From the NCBI RefSeq assembly GCF_900115595.1, contig NZ_FOXA01000016.1:1-61126 (forward strand): 61,126 nucleotides of DNA, in the 5' to 3' direction. This document shows positions 32,037 through 40,948 of the stretch, piece after piece. The position numbers and the translations under genes were made by a program. Under the pieces are notes generated by a model, which saw only the letters and a list, made by a program, of their open reading frames with translations, was not told the DNA's origin and did not search any database. Within the stretch, counting starts at the first letter, position 1; each line of letters begins with the position of its first letter. Source of the DNA: Tranquillimonas alkanivorans (GTDB lineage: Bacteria; Pseudomonadota; Alphaproteobacteria; Rhodobacterales; Rhodobacteraceae).

Positions 32037-32912
32037 CTACACCGGGTCCTTGTGGATGATGACGTCGGCCTGCGGATAGGCGTCGAGGATCGCGCGCCTG
32101 AGCCCCGCGCCGATGGCGTGCGCCTCTTCCAGCGTCTGGCCACCGTCGAGCTCGATGTGGATGTTCACGAATATGCGGCTGCCGGCGGTCCGGGTCTTGA
32201 GGTCGTGAAAGCCCCGCACGCCCGGCCAGTCGCGGGCAAGCTCCTCGATCCCCTCGACCATCTCGGGCTCGGCGGCCCGGTCCATCAGCGCATTGAACGC
32301 CCCTATGCCGATACGGATCGCGCCGACCGCCAGCATTGCCGCCGCACCGAGCGCCACGACGCTGTCGATCGCTGTCAGACCGAAGGCGGCCGAGGCCCAG
32401 AGCGACAGGATCGCGCCGATATTGGGCACGAGGTCGCCGAGATAGTGCAGCCGGTCGGCCAGCACCACGCGCGAGCCCGTGCGCCGCGAGACACGGGTCT
32501 GCCACAGGACCAGCCCCAGCGTCAGCACGATCGAGAAGATCATGACGGCAATGCCGCGTCCCTCGGCCGCCAGAGTCGCCGGCGCGTCCGAGCCCAGGCG
32601 CATCACGGCGGCCACGGCAATGGCGATGCCGGATACGAGGATGAACACGGATTGCCCCAGTGCGGCGAGATCCTCGGCGGAGCTGTGGCCGAAGGCATGA
32701 TCCTCGTCCGGCGGGCGTGCGGCGTAGACGACGGCGGCCAGCCCCGCCAGCGACACCATCAGGTCCAAGCCGGAATCGGCCAGGCTCGCCGCCACCGACA
32801 GCGACCCCGTCGCGCCGAGTGCCCAAAGTTTCGCCACGACAAGCGCCAGCGCCACCGTGGCGGAGGCGCCAAGGGCGGAGACGTTCAGTCCTGTGTGATC
32901 CGGCTGGCTCAT
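32037..32912 (-). CDS. Cation diffusion facilitator (CDF) family metal exporter
   Basis: A 291-residue inner-membrane antiporter that exports divalent metals such as zinc or iron in exchange for protons. Six helices are visible. The metal site is formed by DSGLD (Asp-x3-Asp in TM2, ASLADSGLDLMVSLAG) and HYLGD (His-x3-Asp in TM5, LADRLHYLGDLVPN), the arrangement of FieF-type CDFs. The C-terminal cytoplasmic domain (GVRGFHDLKTRTAGSRIFVNIHIELDGGQTLEEAHAIG) is standard. PDEDHAFGHSSAEDLAALGQS is another family signature. The start is not fixed by a good ribosome site; the frame is open 12 codons further upstream. Confidence 0.92.
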   Translation of the reverse strand: MSQPDHTGLNVSALGASATVALALVVAKLWALGATGSLSVAASLADSGLDLMVSLAGLAAVVYAARPPDEDHAFGHSSAEDLAALGQSVFILVSGIAIAVAAVMRLGSDAPATLAAEGRGIAVMIFSIVLTLGLVLWQTRVSRRTGSRVVLADRLHYLGDLVPNIGAILSLWASAAFGLTAIDSVVALGAAAMLAVGAIRIGIGAFNALMDRAAEPEMVEGIEELARDWPGVRGFHDLKTRTAGSRIFVNIHIELDGGQTLEEAHAIGAGLRRAILDAYPQADVIIHKDPV

Positions 32913-32957
32913 GCGCGCTGTGCTAGCGGCAGGCGGCGCATCGGGCAAGCCGCGGGA

Positions 32958-33470
32958 TCAGTCGCGGATCTCGTCCGGCGCCACGCCCCACAGCATCGAC
33001 TTCTTTGTCCAGCCCCAGTAGCCGCCGGCGCGAATGCTGCACCAGTCCGGGATGCAGTTGTCCAGCCGCGCCACCACGCCGCGCTGTGCCACGGCGTTCA
33101 CCGGGGCATCGGGCAGGGGTTTCATGCGCATCGGCACGTCGTCGCCTTCGATTAGCACCGTGCGGACCCCGGACAGGAGCGAATAGTGCATCCAGCCGCC
33201 TGCGCCGTCGCGATCGCGCACGCGGCGCCAGTGGCCGTATTCGGCGGTGATCTCCAGCGGCAGGTCGCGGCGCTTGTAGACCCAGTCGATCCGGTGCGTC
33301 AGCGACGGGCCGCGCCGCACGTTGCCCTCGCTCGCCTTCAGCGACACGAAACGCGGGATGGGAAGGTTGGTGACCGGGCCGCGTTCCTGGGCGGTCAAGG
33401 GGGCGGAGGTCAGGAGACTCGCCAGAAACACGGCGGAAAGCGCCGCGCGAAGAACCCGTTTCACTGTCAT
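32958..33470 (-). CDS. Secreted SH3-domain protein
   Basis: A 170-residue exported protein. The signal peptide is VLRAALSAVFLASLLTSAPLTAQE. The mature part is a bacterial SH3 (SH3_4-type) protein: FVSLKASEGNVRRGPSLTHRIDWVY, EYGHWRRVRDRDGAGGWMHYSLLSG, then a second module-like half CSIRAGGYWGWTKKSMLWGV. Such proteins bind cell-wall or protein ligands in the periplasm; the partner is unknown. The ATG at 33470 has only a weak ribosome site. It is divergent from the 2-hydroxyacid dehydrogenase. Confidence 0.82.
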   Translation of the reverse strand: MTVKRVLRAALSAVFLASLLTSAPLTAQERGPVTNLPIPRFVSLKASEGNVRRGPSLTHRIDWVYKRRDLPLEITAEYGHWRRVRDRDGAGGWMHYSLLSGVRTVLIEGDDVPMRMKPLPDAPVNAVAQRGVVARLDNCIPDWCSIRAGGYWGWTKKSMLWGVAPDEIRD

Positions 33471-33610
33471 CTGCCCGCATCCGTCACGTGTGTCACGCGG
33501 CCGCCCGGGTTCGTCCCGGATCGGCGTAGGGTCCGCAGGCTTGTGCCGCGCCCCGTTCCTTGTCACCTTGCCGCAAGACCAGCGAATGGAAAAGCGGGGG
33601 GAGCGGGAAC

Positions 33611-34597
33611 ATGCCATCGGAGCGGTTGAGTGTTGTCGTCACGCGACGGTTGCCCGAGCCGGTGGAGACCCGGATGAAAGAGCTCTTCGACGTCGAACTG
33701 CGCGACGACGACGCCCCGATGCGCCGCGAGGACCTGGCCGCGGCGATGCGGCGTGCCGACGTGCTGGTGCCCACCATCACCGACACCATCGACGCTGCGC
33801 TACTGGGGCAGGCGGGCGACAAGCTGAAGCTGATCGCGAATTTCGGCGCAGGGGTGGACAAGATCGACGTCGCCACCGCCCGCCAGCGCGGCATCCTGGT
33901 GTCGAACACGCCGGGGGTGGTCACCGACGACACCGCCGACATGACGATGGCGCTGATCCTCGCCGTGACCCGCCGCATTCCCGAGGGGCTGGCGGTGATG
34001 CAGTCCGGGAACTGGACGGGCTGGGCGCCGACCGCGTTCCTCGGCGGGCGCATCGCCGGCCGGCGACTGGGCATCCTGGGCATGGGCCGGATCGGGCAGG
34101 CGGTGGCGCGGCGGGCGCGGGCATTCGGCATGCAGATCCACTATCACAACCGGCGCCGCCTTCGTCCCGAGGTGGAGGAACCGCTCGAGGCGACCTATTG
34201 GGAAAGCCTCGACCAGATGGTGAGCCGCATGGACATCATCAGCGTCAACTGCCCGCACACGCCCTCGACCTTCCACCTGATGAACGCGCGGCGGCTGAAG
34301 CTGATGAAGCCCTCCGCCGTCATCGTGAACACTTCGCGCGGAGAGGTGATCGACGAGAACGCCCTGACCCGCGGCCTGCGCTCGGGCGAAATCGCGGGCG
34401 CAGGCCTTGACGTCTACGAGCGCGGGCAGGAGATCAACCCGCGCCTGCGCGAGCTGCCCAACGTCGTCCTGCTGCCGCACATGGGTTCGGCCACGGTCGA
34501 GGGCCGGATGGAGATGGGCGAGAAGGTGATCATCAACATCAAGACCTTCGCCGACGGCCACCGGCCGCCGGATCTTGTGGTCCCGTCGATGCTCTGA
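33611..34597 (+). CDS. NAD(P)-dependent 2-hydroxyacid dehydrogenase (glyoxylate/hydroxypyruvate reductase type)
   Basis: A 328-residue D-isomer-specific 2-hydroxyacid dehydrogenase. The nucleotide-binding motif is RLGILGMGRIGQAVARRARAFG; catalytic Arg is in NTSRGEVIDE, Glu in the following helix, and His in LPHMGSAT. NFGAGVDKIDVATARQRGI and SNTPGVVTDDTADMTMALIL place it in the GyaR/GhrB-like branch acting on glyoxylate or hydroxypyruvate. GGGGGGAGCGGGAAC precedes the ATG at 33611. It ends 4 bases before the convergent flavoprotein gene. Exact substrate is inferred from resemblance. Confidence 0.88.
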   Translation: MPSERLSVVVTRRLPEPVETRMKELFDVELRDDDAPMRREDLAAAMRRADVLVPTITDTIDAALLGQAGDKLKLIANFGAGVDKIDVATARQRGILVSNTPGVVTDDTADMTMALILAVTRRIPEGLAVMQSGNWTGWAPTAFLGGRIAGRRLGILGMGRIGQAVARRARAFGMQIHYHNRRRLRPEVEEPLEATYWESLDQMVSRMDIISVNCPHTPSTFHLMNARRLKLMKPSAVIVNTSRGEVIDENALTRGLRSGEIAGAGLDVYERGQEINPRLRELPNVVLLPHMGSATVEGRMEMGEKVIINIKTFADGHRPPDLVVPSML

Positions 34598-34601
34598 CCG
34601 G

Positions 34602-37091
34602 TCAGCCGTCCGCGCGGATGGCGCGGTTCTCGGGGTCGTAGGGGCTGTCCTCGATCACCTCGGCGTCCCACAGCCGGTCGAACATCTTCACCTGCAGCTT
34701 CGTCCCGGGGGCGGCACGGTCGGGGGCGACATATCCCATCCCGATGGACTTGCCGAAGGCGACCGAGAAGCCGCCCGAGGTCAGCCGCCCCACGCGCGTG
34801 GCGCCGTCATAGAGCGCCTCGCGGCCCCACGGGTCGGCGTCCTCAGGGCCGTCGACCAGCAGCGTCACGCACTTGAAGCGGATGCCGGTGTCGAGCATCG
34901 CTTGTTTCCCGTGGAACTCCTTCGAGGTGTCCACGAAGCGGTCCAGCCCGGCCTCCAGCGGGGTCGCGTCGCGGCCCAGCTCATTGCCGAAGGCGCGATA
35001 GGATTTCTCTTGCCGCAGCCAGTTCTGCGCCCGCGCCCCCACCAGCTTCAGCCCGTGCTTTCCGCCCGCCGCCATCAGTTGGTCCCACAGATAGTTCTGC
35101 ATCTCGATCGGGTGGTGCAGCTCCCATCCGAGCTCGCCGGTATAGGCGACGCGCACCGCGCGGACCGGGCACATGCCGAGCTCGATGTTGCGCATCGACA
35201 GCCACGGGAAGCGCTTGTTGCCGAGCACGGTGTCGGGGTCGGCATCCTTCACGATCTCTTTCAGGATATCGCGCGACTTCGGCCCGGCGATGGCGAAGAC
35301 GCCCCACTGGGTGGTGACGTCGTGGATGTCGATCCAGCCGAACGCGTCCCGCTTGTCCTCGGCCGCCTTGCGCAGATAGTCGCCGTCATAGGCCGTCAGC
35401 GCGCCCGAACTGATCAGGTAGTACTCGTCCTCGGCCAGCCGGACGATGGTGTATTCGGTCCGCACCGTGCCGGCGACGGTCAGGGCATAGGTCAGGTTGA
35501 TCCGGCCCACCTTCGGTAGGCGGTTGCAGGTGAACCAATCGAGAAAGGCTGTCGCGCCCGGCCCGCGGACAAGGTGCTTGGTGAAGGCCGAGGCGTCGAT
35601 CAGCCCCGCGGCCTCGCGGATCGCCCGGGCTTCGTCGGCGGCGTACTGCCACCAGCCGCCACGCCGGAACGAGCGGGCGGCGTGGTCGTCGAAGCCTGCG
35701 GGCGCGTAATAGTTCGGCCGCTCCCATCCGTTCACATGCCCGAACTGCGCGCCCTCCGCCTTCTGTCGGTCATAGGCGGGCGAGGTGCGCAGCGGGCGAC
35801 AGGCCGGGCGTTCCTCGTCGGGGTGGTGGAGGATGTAGACGTGCTCGTACGCTTCCTCGTTCTTGCGGGCGGCGTATTCGGTCGTCATCCAGTCGCCATA
35901 GCGGCGCGGGTCGAGCGCGCCCATGTCGATCTCGGCCTCGCCCTCGACCATCAGGTCGGCCAGGTACTTGCCCGCCCCGCCCGCGGCGGTGATCCCGAAC
36001 GAGAAACCCTCGGCCAGCCACATGTTGCGCAGGCCCGGGGCGGGGCCGAGCAGCGGGTTGCCATCGGGGGTGTAGCAGATCGGACCGTTGTAATCGTCCT
36101 TCAGCCCCACCTCCTCGGACGAGGGGATGCGGTGGATCATGCTCATGTATTCCTCTTCGATCCGCTCGAGGTCGAGCGGGAAGAGGTCGGCACGGAAGCT
36201 GTCGGGCACGCCGTACTCGAAGCGGGCGGGGGCGTTGCGCTCGTAAGGCCCCAAGATCCAGCCGCCGCGCTCCTCGCGCACGTACCACTTGGCATCGGCG
36301 TCGCGCAGCACGGGGTGCTGCGGGTTGCCCTCGTTCCTCCAGGCGACGAGCGCGGGGTCGGGCTCTGTCACGATGTACTGATGTTCCACGGGAATCGCCG
36401 GGATCTTGATGCCCAGCAGCTTCGCCGTGCGCTGCGCGTGGTTGCCGGTTGCGGTGACGACGTGCTCGGCAGTGATGACCTGCCGTTCCTCGGTCGGCAC
36501 GAGGTTGCCGCCCTTCTCGGCCATCTTCGTCACCGTGACGCGCCACTCCGAACCAGTCCAGTCGTAGGCGTCAACTTGCCAGCGCCGCTCGACCGTCACG
36601 CCGTGCTGCCGCGCGCCCTTGGCCATCGCCATCGTCACGTCGGCCGGGTTGATATAGCCGTCCGTAGGGTGGAAGATCGCGCCCTTCAGGTCCTCGGTCC
36701 GCAGCAGCGGCCAGCGCTCGGCGATCTGCGAAGGGCTCAGCCATTCGTAGGGCACGCCGCAGGTCTCGGCGGTCGAGGCGTAGAGCATGTACTCGTCCAT
36801 CCGCTCCTGCGTCTGGGCCATCCGCAGGTTGCCGACGACGAAGAAGCCGGGGTTCAGGCCCGTCTCCTCCTCCAGCGTCTTGTAGAACTTGATCGAGTAG
36901 TCGTGGATGTGGGTCGTGGCGTACGACATGTTGAAGTACGGCAGCAGCCCGGCCGCGTGCCAGGTCGAGCCGCTGGTCAGCTCGTCGCGCTCCAGCAGCA
37001 TGGTGTCCCAGCCGGCCTTGCCCAGGTGGTACGCGATCGCGGTCCCGACGGCGCCGCCGCCGACGACCAGGGCTTTGACGTGAATTTTCAT
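34602..37091 (-). CDS. FAD-dependent dimethylglycine/sarcosine dehydrogenase-like protein with GcvT domain
   Basis: An 829-residue two-part enzyme of one-carbon metabolism. The N-terminal DAO-type flavoprotein has ALVVGGGAVGTAIAYHLGKAGW and the DMGDH/SARDH-typical GSTWHAAGLLPYF, the segment next to the covalently bound flavin in mitochondrial enzymes. A linker domain (about 375-430) leads to a GcvT-like tetrahydrofolate domain (YLISSGALTAYDGDYLRKA; AIAGPKSRDILKEI; YTGELGWELHHPIE) that would trap released formaldehyde as methylene-THF. Substrate could be dimethylglycine, sarcosine or another N-methyl compound. GGGAG is 7 bases before the ATG at 37091. Divergent from panC. Confidence 0.9.
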   Translation of the reverse strand: MKIHVKALVVGGGAVGTAIAYHLGKAGWDTMLLERDELTSGSTWHAAGLLPYFNMSYATTHIHDYSIKFYKTLEEETGLNPGFFVVGNLRMAQTQERMDEYMLYASTAETCGVPYEWLSPSQIAERWPLLRTEDLKGAIFHPTDGYINPADVTMAMAKGARQHGVTVERRWQVDAYDWTGSEWRVTVTKMAEKGGNLVPTEERQVITAEHVVTATGNHAQRTAKLLGIKIPAIPVEHQYIVTEPDPALVAWRNEGNPQHPVLRDADAKWYVREERGGWILGPYERNAPARFEYGVPDSFRADLFPLDLERIEEEYMSMIHRIPSSEEVGLKDDYNGPICYTPDGNPLLGPAPGLRNMWLAEGFSFGITAAGGAGKYLADLMVEGEAEIDMGALDPRRYGDWMTTEYAARKNEEAYEHVYILHHPDEERPACRPLRTSPAYDRQKAEGAQFGHVNGWERPNYYAPAGFDDHAARSFRRGGWWQYAADEARAIREAAGLIDASAFTKHLVRGPGATAFLDWFTCNRLPKVGRINLTYALTVAGTVRTEYTIVRLAEDEYYLISSGALTAYDGDYLRKAAEDKRDAFGWIDIHDVTTQWGVFAIAGPKSRDILKEIVKDADPDTVLGNKRFPWLSMRNIELGMCPVRAVRVAYTGELGWELHHPIEMQNYLWDQLMAAGGKHGLKLVGARAQNWLRQEKSYRAFGNELGRDATPLEAGLDRFVDTSKEFHGKQAMLDTGIRFKCVTLLVDGPEDADPWGREALYDGATRVGRLTSGGFSVAFGKSIGMGYVAPDRAAPGTKLQVKMFDRLWDAEVIEDSPYDPENRAIRADG

Positions 37092-37191
37092 GGCGCGACT
37101 CCCTCGGCTTGCTGCCCCGCACTGTGTCGAACTCAGCAGGGCGCGGGGGAAGGCAGCCGACATCCTGCCGCCCGAAACCGACAGCGGGTCA

Positions 37192-37220
37192 TTGTGAAGC
37201 GGGGGACGCCGCATTATCAC
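37192..37220 (+). promoter_or_regulatory. Candidate sigma-70 type promoter of panC-panB
   Basis: TTGTGA (37192-37197) and TATCAC (37215-37220) with a 17-base spacer, ending 28 bases before the panC ATG. Partial matches to TTGACA and TATAAT in an otherwise GC-rich gap. Confidence 0.4.
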
Positions 37221-37248
37221 ATCGCAAACCGTCGAAGCCGGGGCGAAC

Positions 37249-38094
37249 ATGCAGGTCTGCCGCACCATTTCCGACATCCGCGCCGCCGTCGCGGCCTTCC
37301 GTGGCGCGGGCGAAAGCGTCGGGCTCGTCACCACGATGGGCGCGCTTCACGCCGGGCACATGACGCTCGTGGCCAATGCCCGGGCCGCCCATGACCGCGT
37401 GGTGGCCACGATCTTCGTGAACCCGACACAGTTCGGCGACCCAGCGGACCTCGAGAACTATCCCCGGACCGAGGAAGAGGACCTCGCCGCACTTGAGGCC
37501 GCCGGCATCGATGCCGTGCTGATCCCGAGCGTCGACGAGATCTATCCCGACGGCGACGAAACCATTGTCGAGACCACGCACCTTGCCAACACGCTGCACG
37601 GGCAGGTGCGGCCGGGCCACTTCCGGGGCGTGGCGACGGTGGTGACGAAGCTCTTCAACATCGTCCGGCCCGACGCCGCGTACTTCGGGGAGAAGGACTA
37701 CCAGCAGCTGCAGGTCATCAAGCGCATGGTGTGCGATCTGCACATGGACCTGCGTGTGGTGGGCGTGCCGACCGTGCGCGAGCCCGACGGCCTGGCCATG
37801 TCCTCGCGCAACGTGCGCCTGTCGCCCGAGGACCGGGCGGCTGCGGTGGTCCTGAGCCGCAGCCTCGACGCCGCCGCGCAGCACGCGAAGGAGGGGGCGA
37901 CCGTGGCCGAACTCGACCGCGTGATCCGCGACACGATCAACGCCGAGCGGCGCGCCGAGCTCACGGCGGTGGACATCGTCGCCCCCGGTACGCTTGCGCG
38001 CGTGGAAGGCCCCGTGACCGCTCCCGTCGCCATCATGATCTCGGCCCGCTTCGGCGACGTCCTTCTCATCGACCAACGCGAGGTTACTCCATGA
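37249..38094 (+). CDS. panC: Pantothenate synthetase
   Basis: A 281-residue cytoplasmic enzyme that condenses pantoate and beta-alanine using ATP, via pantoyl-adenylate. The HxGH-type motif is [73 protein letters not shown] and the KMSKS-like [15 protein letters not shown] complete the family. The last four bases overlap panB (ATGA), so the two genes form an operon for vitamin B5, feeding coaBC. Confidence 0.97.
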   Translation: MQVCRTISDIRAAVAAFRGAGESVGLVTTMGALHAGHMTLVANARAAHDRVVATIFVNPTQFGDPADLENYPRTEEEDLAALEAAGIDAVLIPSVDEIYPDGDETIVETTHLANTLHGQVRPGHFRGVATVVTKLFNIVRPDAAYFGEKDYQQLQVIKRMVCDLHMDLRVVGVPTVREPDGLAMSSRNVRLSPEDRAAAVVLSRSLDAAAQHAKEGATVAELDRVIRDTINAERRAELTAVDIVAPGTLARVEGPVTAPVAIMISARFGDVLLIDQREVTP

Positions 38095-38906
38095 GCACCG
38101 AACCCCAGAAGCCCGTCCGCCGGATCACCGTGCCGCAGATCGCGGCGCGGAAGGGGGGCGAGCCGATCGTGTCGCTCACCTCGTACCACGCGCACACCGC
38201 CGCCATCGTCGACCGCTACGCCGACTTCATCCTGGTGGGCGACAGCCTCGGGATGGTGATGCACGGGATGGAGACGACCATCGGCGTGCCGCTCGACCTG
38301 ATGATCATGCACGGGCGCGCCGTGGTGCGGGGCACGAAGCGGGCTCTGGTGGTCGTGGACATGCCCTTCGGCACCTACGAGGAAAGCCCGCAGGTGGCGT
38401 TCCGCAACGCCGCGCAGATCATGAAGGAAACCCAGTGCGGCGCTGTGAAGCTGGAAGGCGGCGCGCGCATGGCCGAGACCATCCGCTTCCTGACCGAGCG
38501 CGGCATCCCGGTCATGGCCCATATCGGCCTGACCCCGCAGTCGAGCCACACCATGGGCGGGTTCAAGACCCAGGGCCGCGAAGAAGACAGCTGGCCCGCG
38601 CACGAGGCCGACGCCAAGGCCGTGGCCGAGGCGGGGGCCTTCGCGCTGGTGCTCGAAGGGATGGTCGAGCCGCTGGCGGCCAAGATCACGAAGCAGGTGG
38701 CGATTCCCACCATCGGCATCGGCGCCTCGGCCGAATGCGACGGGCAAATCCTGGTGCTCGAGGACATGCTGGGCCTGAACCCGAAGCCGCCGAAATTCGT
38801 GAAGGTCTATGGCCGGCTCGGCGAAGAGATCGAGAATGCCGTGCGCGGCTATGCCGAGGACGTGCGCGCGCGCAGCTTCCCGACCGACGACCAGACCTAC
38901 CGCTGA
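38091..38906 (+). CDS. panB: 3-methyl-2-oxobutanoate hydroxymethyltransferase
   Basis: A 271-residue class-II aldolase-like enzyme that adds a hydroxymethyl group from methylene-tetrahydrofolate to alpha-ketoisovalerate, making ketopantoate. Signatures: [32 protein letters not shown] (metal-binding Asp), [38 protein letters not shown] and [21 protein letters not shown] with catalytic Glu. Length is normal. The start at 38091 overlaps the panC stop; the longer open frame upstream is not coding. Confidence 0.97.
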   Translation: MSTEPQKPVRRITVPQIAARKGGEPIVSLTSYHAHTAAIVDRYADFILVGDSLGMVMHGMETTIGVPLDLMIMHGRAVVRGTKRALVVVDMPFGTYEESPQVAFRNAAQIMKETQCGAVKLEGGARMAETIRFLTERGIPVMAHIGLTPQSSHTMGGFKTQGREEDSWPAHEADAKAVAEAGAFALVLEGMVEPLAAKITKQVAIPTIGIGASAECDGQILVLEDMLGLNPKPPKFVKVYGRLGEEIENAVRGYAEDVRARSFPTDDQTYR

Positions 38907-38973
38907 GGAACGCGGCGGCGGCGCAACGGTTGTTTCCCGACGCGATGCACACCGCGAAAGGGAAGGAGACGTC

Positions 38974-39495
38974 ATGCTGCACCGCCGCCATTTCCTGCTG
39001 CTCTCGGCCGCCGTTCCGCTGGCCGCCTGCGCGCCCACGCCACGCACGAACCCGCTCAGCCGGTCGCTGGCCAGCAACCTTCAACTCGGCTCGATCAACG
39101 TGTCGACGGCCGGGGCGGCGTACGAGAACGCGCGGGCAGGCGAGTACGCCACCCGGCTGGGGCCGGACCTGGAGGCCGCGCTGCGGCAGGAGCTGTCGGG
39201 CCGTCTTTCGCCCGGCGCGCCCGCCCGGATGGAGGTCGAAGTGTCGCGCCTGAACCTGGCGAGCAGCGCACGTACCGCGTTCGGCAGCGACCAGTCGGCG
39301 CTCGTCGGTTCGGTGCGGCTGGTGAGCCCGGACCAGGGCGTTCTGGCAAGCTACGTCGTCGACGCACGTGCGGGCGAGGCGGCCGAGACACGGGCCGGGG
39401 CGCTGCTGGACACGGCACTGAACCTCGGAGACCGGTATTACCGCAGGCTTCTGACGACCTTCGCGGACGACACCGAGCAGCAGATCAGCGCGTGA
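38974..39495 (+). CDS. Lipoprotein of unknown function (DUF6778-like)
   Basis: A 173-residue lipoprotein. The leader MLHRRHFLLLSAAVPLAAC has twin basic residues, a hydrophobic core and a lipobox (LAAC, Cys19). The mature part alternates strands and helices (MEVEVSRLNLASSARTAFG; VGSVRLVSPDQGVLASYVVDAR) and is similar to small rhodobacteral lipoproteins that I associate with DUF6778, though I cannot check. AAGGAGACGTC precedes the ATG at 38974. A strong hairpin follows the gene. A GGAAC-N16-GGTT element at 38907-38931 is a one-mismatch EcfG-type promoter. Confidence 0.7.
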   Translation: MLHRRHFLLLSAAVPLAACAPTPRTNPLSRSLASNLQLGSINVSTAGAAYENARAGEYATRLGPDLEAALRQELSGRLSPGAPARMEVEVSRLNLASSARTAFGSDQSALVGSVRLVSPDQGVLASYVVDARAGEAAETRAGALLDTALNLGDRYYRRLLTTFADDTEQQISA

Positions 39496-39554
39496 AGCCG
39501 GCGGATCGCGTGGCCAGAGCCGTCGTGATCATCCGTCATTCCTTCAGATACGAG

Positions 39555-39578
39555 AAGAGCGGGCCGCGGCCCGCTCTT
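39555..39578. terminator. Bidirectional terminator hairpin
   Basis: Perfect 24-base palindrome (arms AAGAGCGGGCCG and CGGCCCGCTCTT) between the convergent lipoprotein gene and csbD; arms end in AA/TT followed by a short T-poor tail. Position and symmetry suit a terminator used in both directions. Confidence 0.7.
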
Positions 39579-39604
39579 CCGTTCCAGGATATCGCTGACG
39601 CCGC

Positions 39605-39811
39605 TCAGGTGGTCCGTTGCTCGGCCATCCACTGATCGACCTCGCGCTGGGCCTCTTCCTTCGAGCGGCCATAGCGCTCCTGGATCAGGCCCTCGAGCTG
39701 TTCCCGGTTGCCCTGCGCCTGATCCAGCTCGTCACCGGTGATTTCGCCCCAGCGCTCCTGCGCGCGGCCCTTCATCTGCTTCCAGTTTCCCTTGATCTCG
39801 TCCCAGTTCAT
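39605..39811 (-). CDS. CsbD family stress-response protein
   Basis: A 68-residue CsbD-like protein: MNWDEIKGNWKQMKGRAQERWG, GEITGDELDQAQGNREQLEGL and IQERYGRSKEEAQREVDQW are the family pattern of repeated W-x3-K and GxREQL elements. CsbD proteins are small, highly hydrophilic and induced by general stress, but their molecular role is unknown. GGAAGGAGGACGCC before the ATG is a near-ideal ribosome binding site. GGACC-N17-CGTT upstream resembles an EcfG promoter with one mismatch. Confidence 0.93.
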   Translation of the reverse strand: MNWDEIKGNWKQMKGRAQERWGEITGDELDQAQGNREQLEGLIQERYGRSKEEAQREVDQWMAEQRTT

Positions 39812-39838
39812 GGCGTCCTCCTTCCATTTTAGCAGGAA

Positions 39839-39864
39839 AACGCGGCCGGAGGCTCTGCGGGTCC
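39839..39864 (-). promoter_or_regulatory. EcfG-like promoter of csbD (one mismatch)
   Basis: On the minus strand GGACC (39864-39860), 17 bases, CGTT (39842-39839), 27 bases before the csbD ATG. It differs from GGAAC-N16/17-CGTT in one base. Confidence 0.45.
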
Positions 39865-39868
39865 GCCG

Positions 39869-40948
39869 TCAGCTTCGAAACCGCGCGGGGGAGAGAGCGG
39901 CCACCACACCGGTCTCCAGCTCAGGCTGACGCCCCGCCACCAGGTCGGCCAGAAGCGCGCTTGCCGCCGGCGCGGTCTGGAAGCCATAGCCGCCCTGACC
40001 GGCCAGCCACCAGAAGCCCGGCGCCGCCGGGTCCTCGCCGATCACCAGCGCGTTGTCGGGCGCAAAGGTACGCAGCCCGGCCCACGATCGTTCCACGCGG
40101 GCCACCGGTTCGGTCACCATCTCCTCGTACCGCGCCAGCCCCTCGGCCAGCACCATGTCGTCGGCCCAAGCGTCATGCGGATCCACCGGATCGGCCTCGG
40201 ACGGCGAGACGGCCCACTTGCCGCTCTCGGGCTTGCCGTACCAGCGCTCTCCTGCGGCCACGACGAAGGGCCAGCGGCTCGTGTCCCGTCCGCCCGGCGA
40301 AGGCAGAAGCGCCATCGATCGGCGATAGGGCTGAAGCCCGAACGGCGCCACGTCCGCCAGCCTGGCCACCGGGTCTGCCCAGGCACCGGCGGCGTTGACC
40401 AGGATGTCGGCCTCGGCCTCGCCCGTCCGCCAGTGCACGCGCCAGCGCTTGCCCGAGCGGGCGATCTGCGTGATCTGCGCATTCGTCTCGAACCGCGCGC
40501 CCGCGGCGCGGGCCGCCCGTGCAAAGTTCTGCAGGCAGAGGTCGGTGTCGAGGTCGTAGACGTCCTCGCGCAGCGCCGCATGAGCCACTGTTTCGGCGTT
40601 CAGGATCGGGAAGCGCTCTGCCGCCTCTTGCGGGCTCAGGCGCTCCATCTCCATGCCGCCCCGCTCGGCCTCGAAGGCCTCGGCATCCGCCGCCCGGCCC
40701 AGCAGCATGACCCCGCGCGGCGACAGCACCCCACCGTCGGCGTGGTGGTGATGCTCCGCGCTCGCGTGGTTGAGCGCGCGCACCACGTGGTTGCCGTACT
40801 CGGACAGGAACATCGCGGCCGACCTGCCCGAGGCGTGGAACCCGAGGCTGTCCTCGCCCTCCAGCAGCAGCACGTCGCCCAGCGGCGCGAGCCGCGCGGC
40901 GACCGAGACGCCCGCGATGCCGCCGCCGATCACGACGATGTCGGTCAT
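39869..40948 (-). CDS. DAO-type FAD-dependent oxidoreductase
   Basis: A 359-residue flavoprotein of the D-amino-acid oxidase/glycine oxidase family. The dinucleotide motif is DIVVIGGGIAGVSVAARLAPLG, followed by LLEGEDSLGFHASGRSAAMF and the central EADILVNAAGAWADPVARL; near the end [27 protein letters not shown] contacts FAD. It is likely to oxidise an amine or amino acid, but the substrate is not visible. Its ATG overlaps the stop of the aldo/keto reductase by 4 bases in the same operon (flavoprotein upstream). Confidence 0.88.
   Translation of the reverse strand: MTDIVVIGGGIAGVSVAARLAPLGDVLLLEGEDSLGFHASGRSAAMFLSEYGNHVVRALNHASAEHHHHADGGVLSPRGVMLLGRAADAEAFEAERGGMEMERLSPQEAAERFPILNAETVAHAALREDVYDLDTDLCLQNFARAARAAGARFETNAQITQIARSGKRWRVHWRTGEAEADILVNAAGAWADPVARLADVAPFGLQPYRRSMALLPSPGGRDTSRWPFVVAAGERWYGKPESGKWAVSPSEADPVDPHDAWADDMVLAEGLARYEEMVTEPVARVERSWAGLRTFAPDNALVIGEDPAAPGFWWLAGQGGYGFQTAPAASALLADLVAGRQPELETGVVAALSPARFRS

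Noticed and set aside
38907-38931. GGAAC-N16-GGTT before the lipoprotein gene
   Set aside because: One mismatch in the short -10 and a 42-base distance to the start; mentioned but not listed as a promoter.
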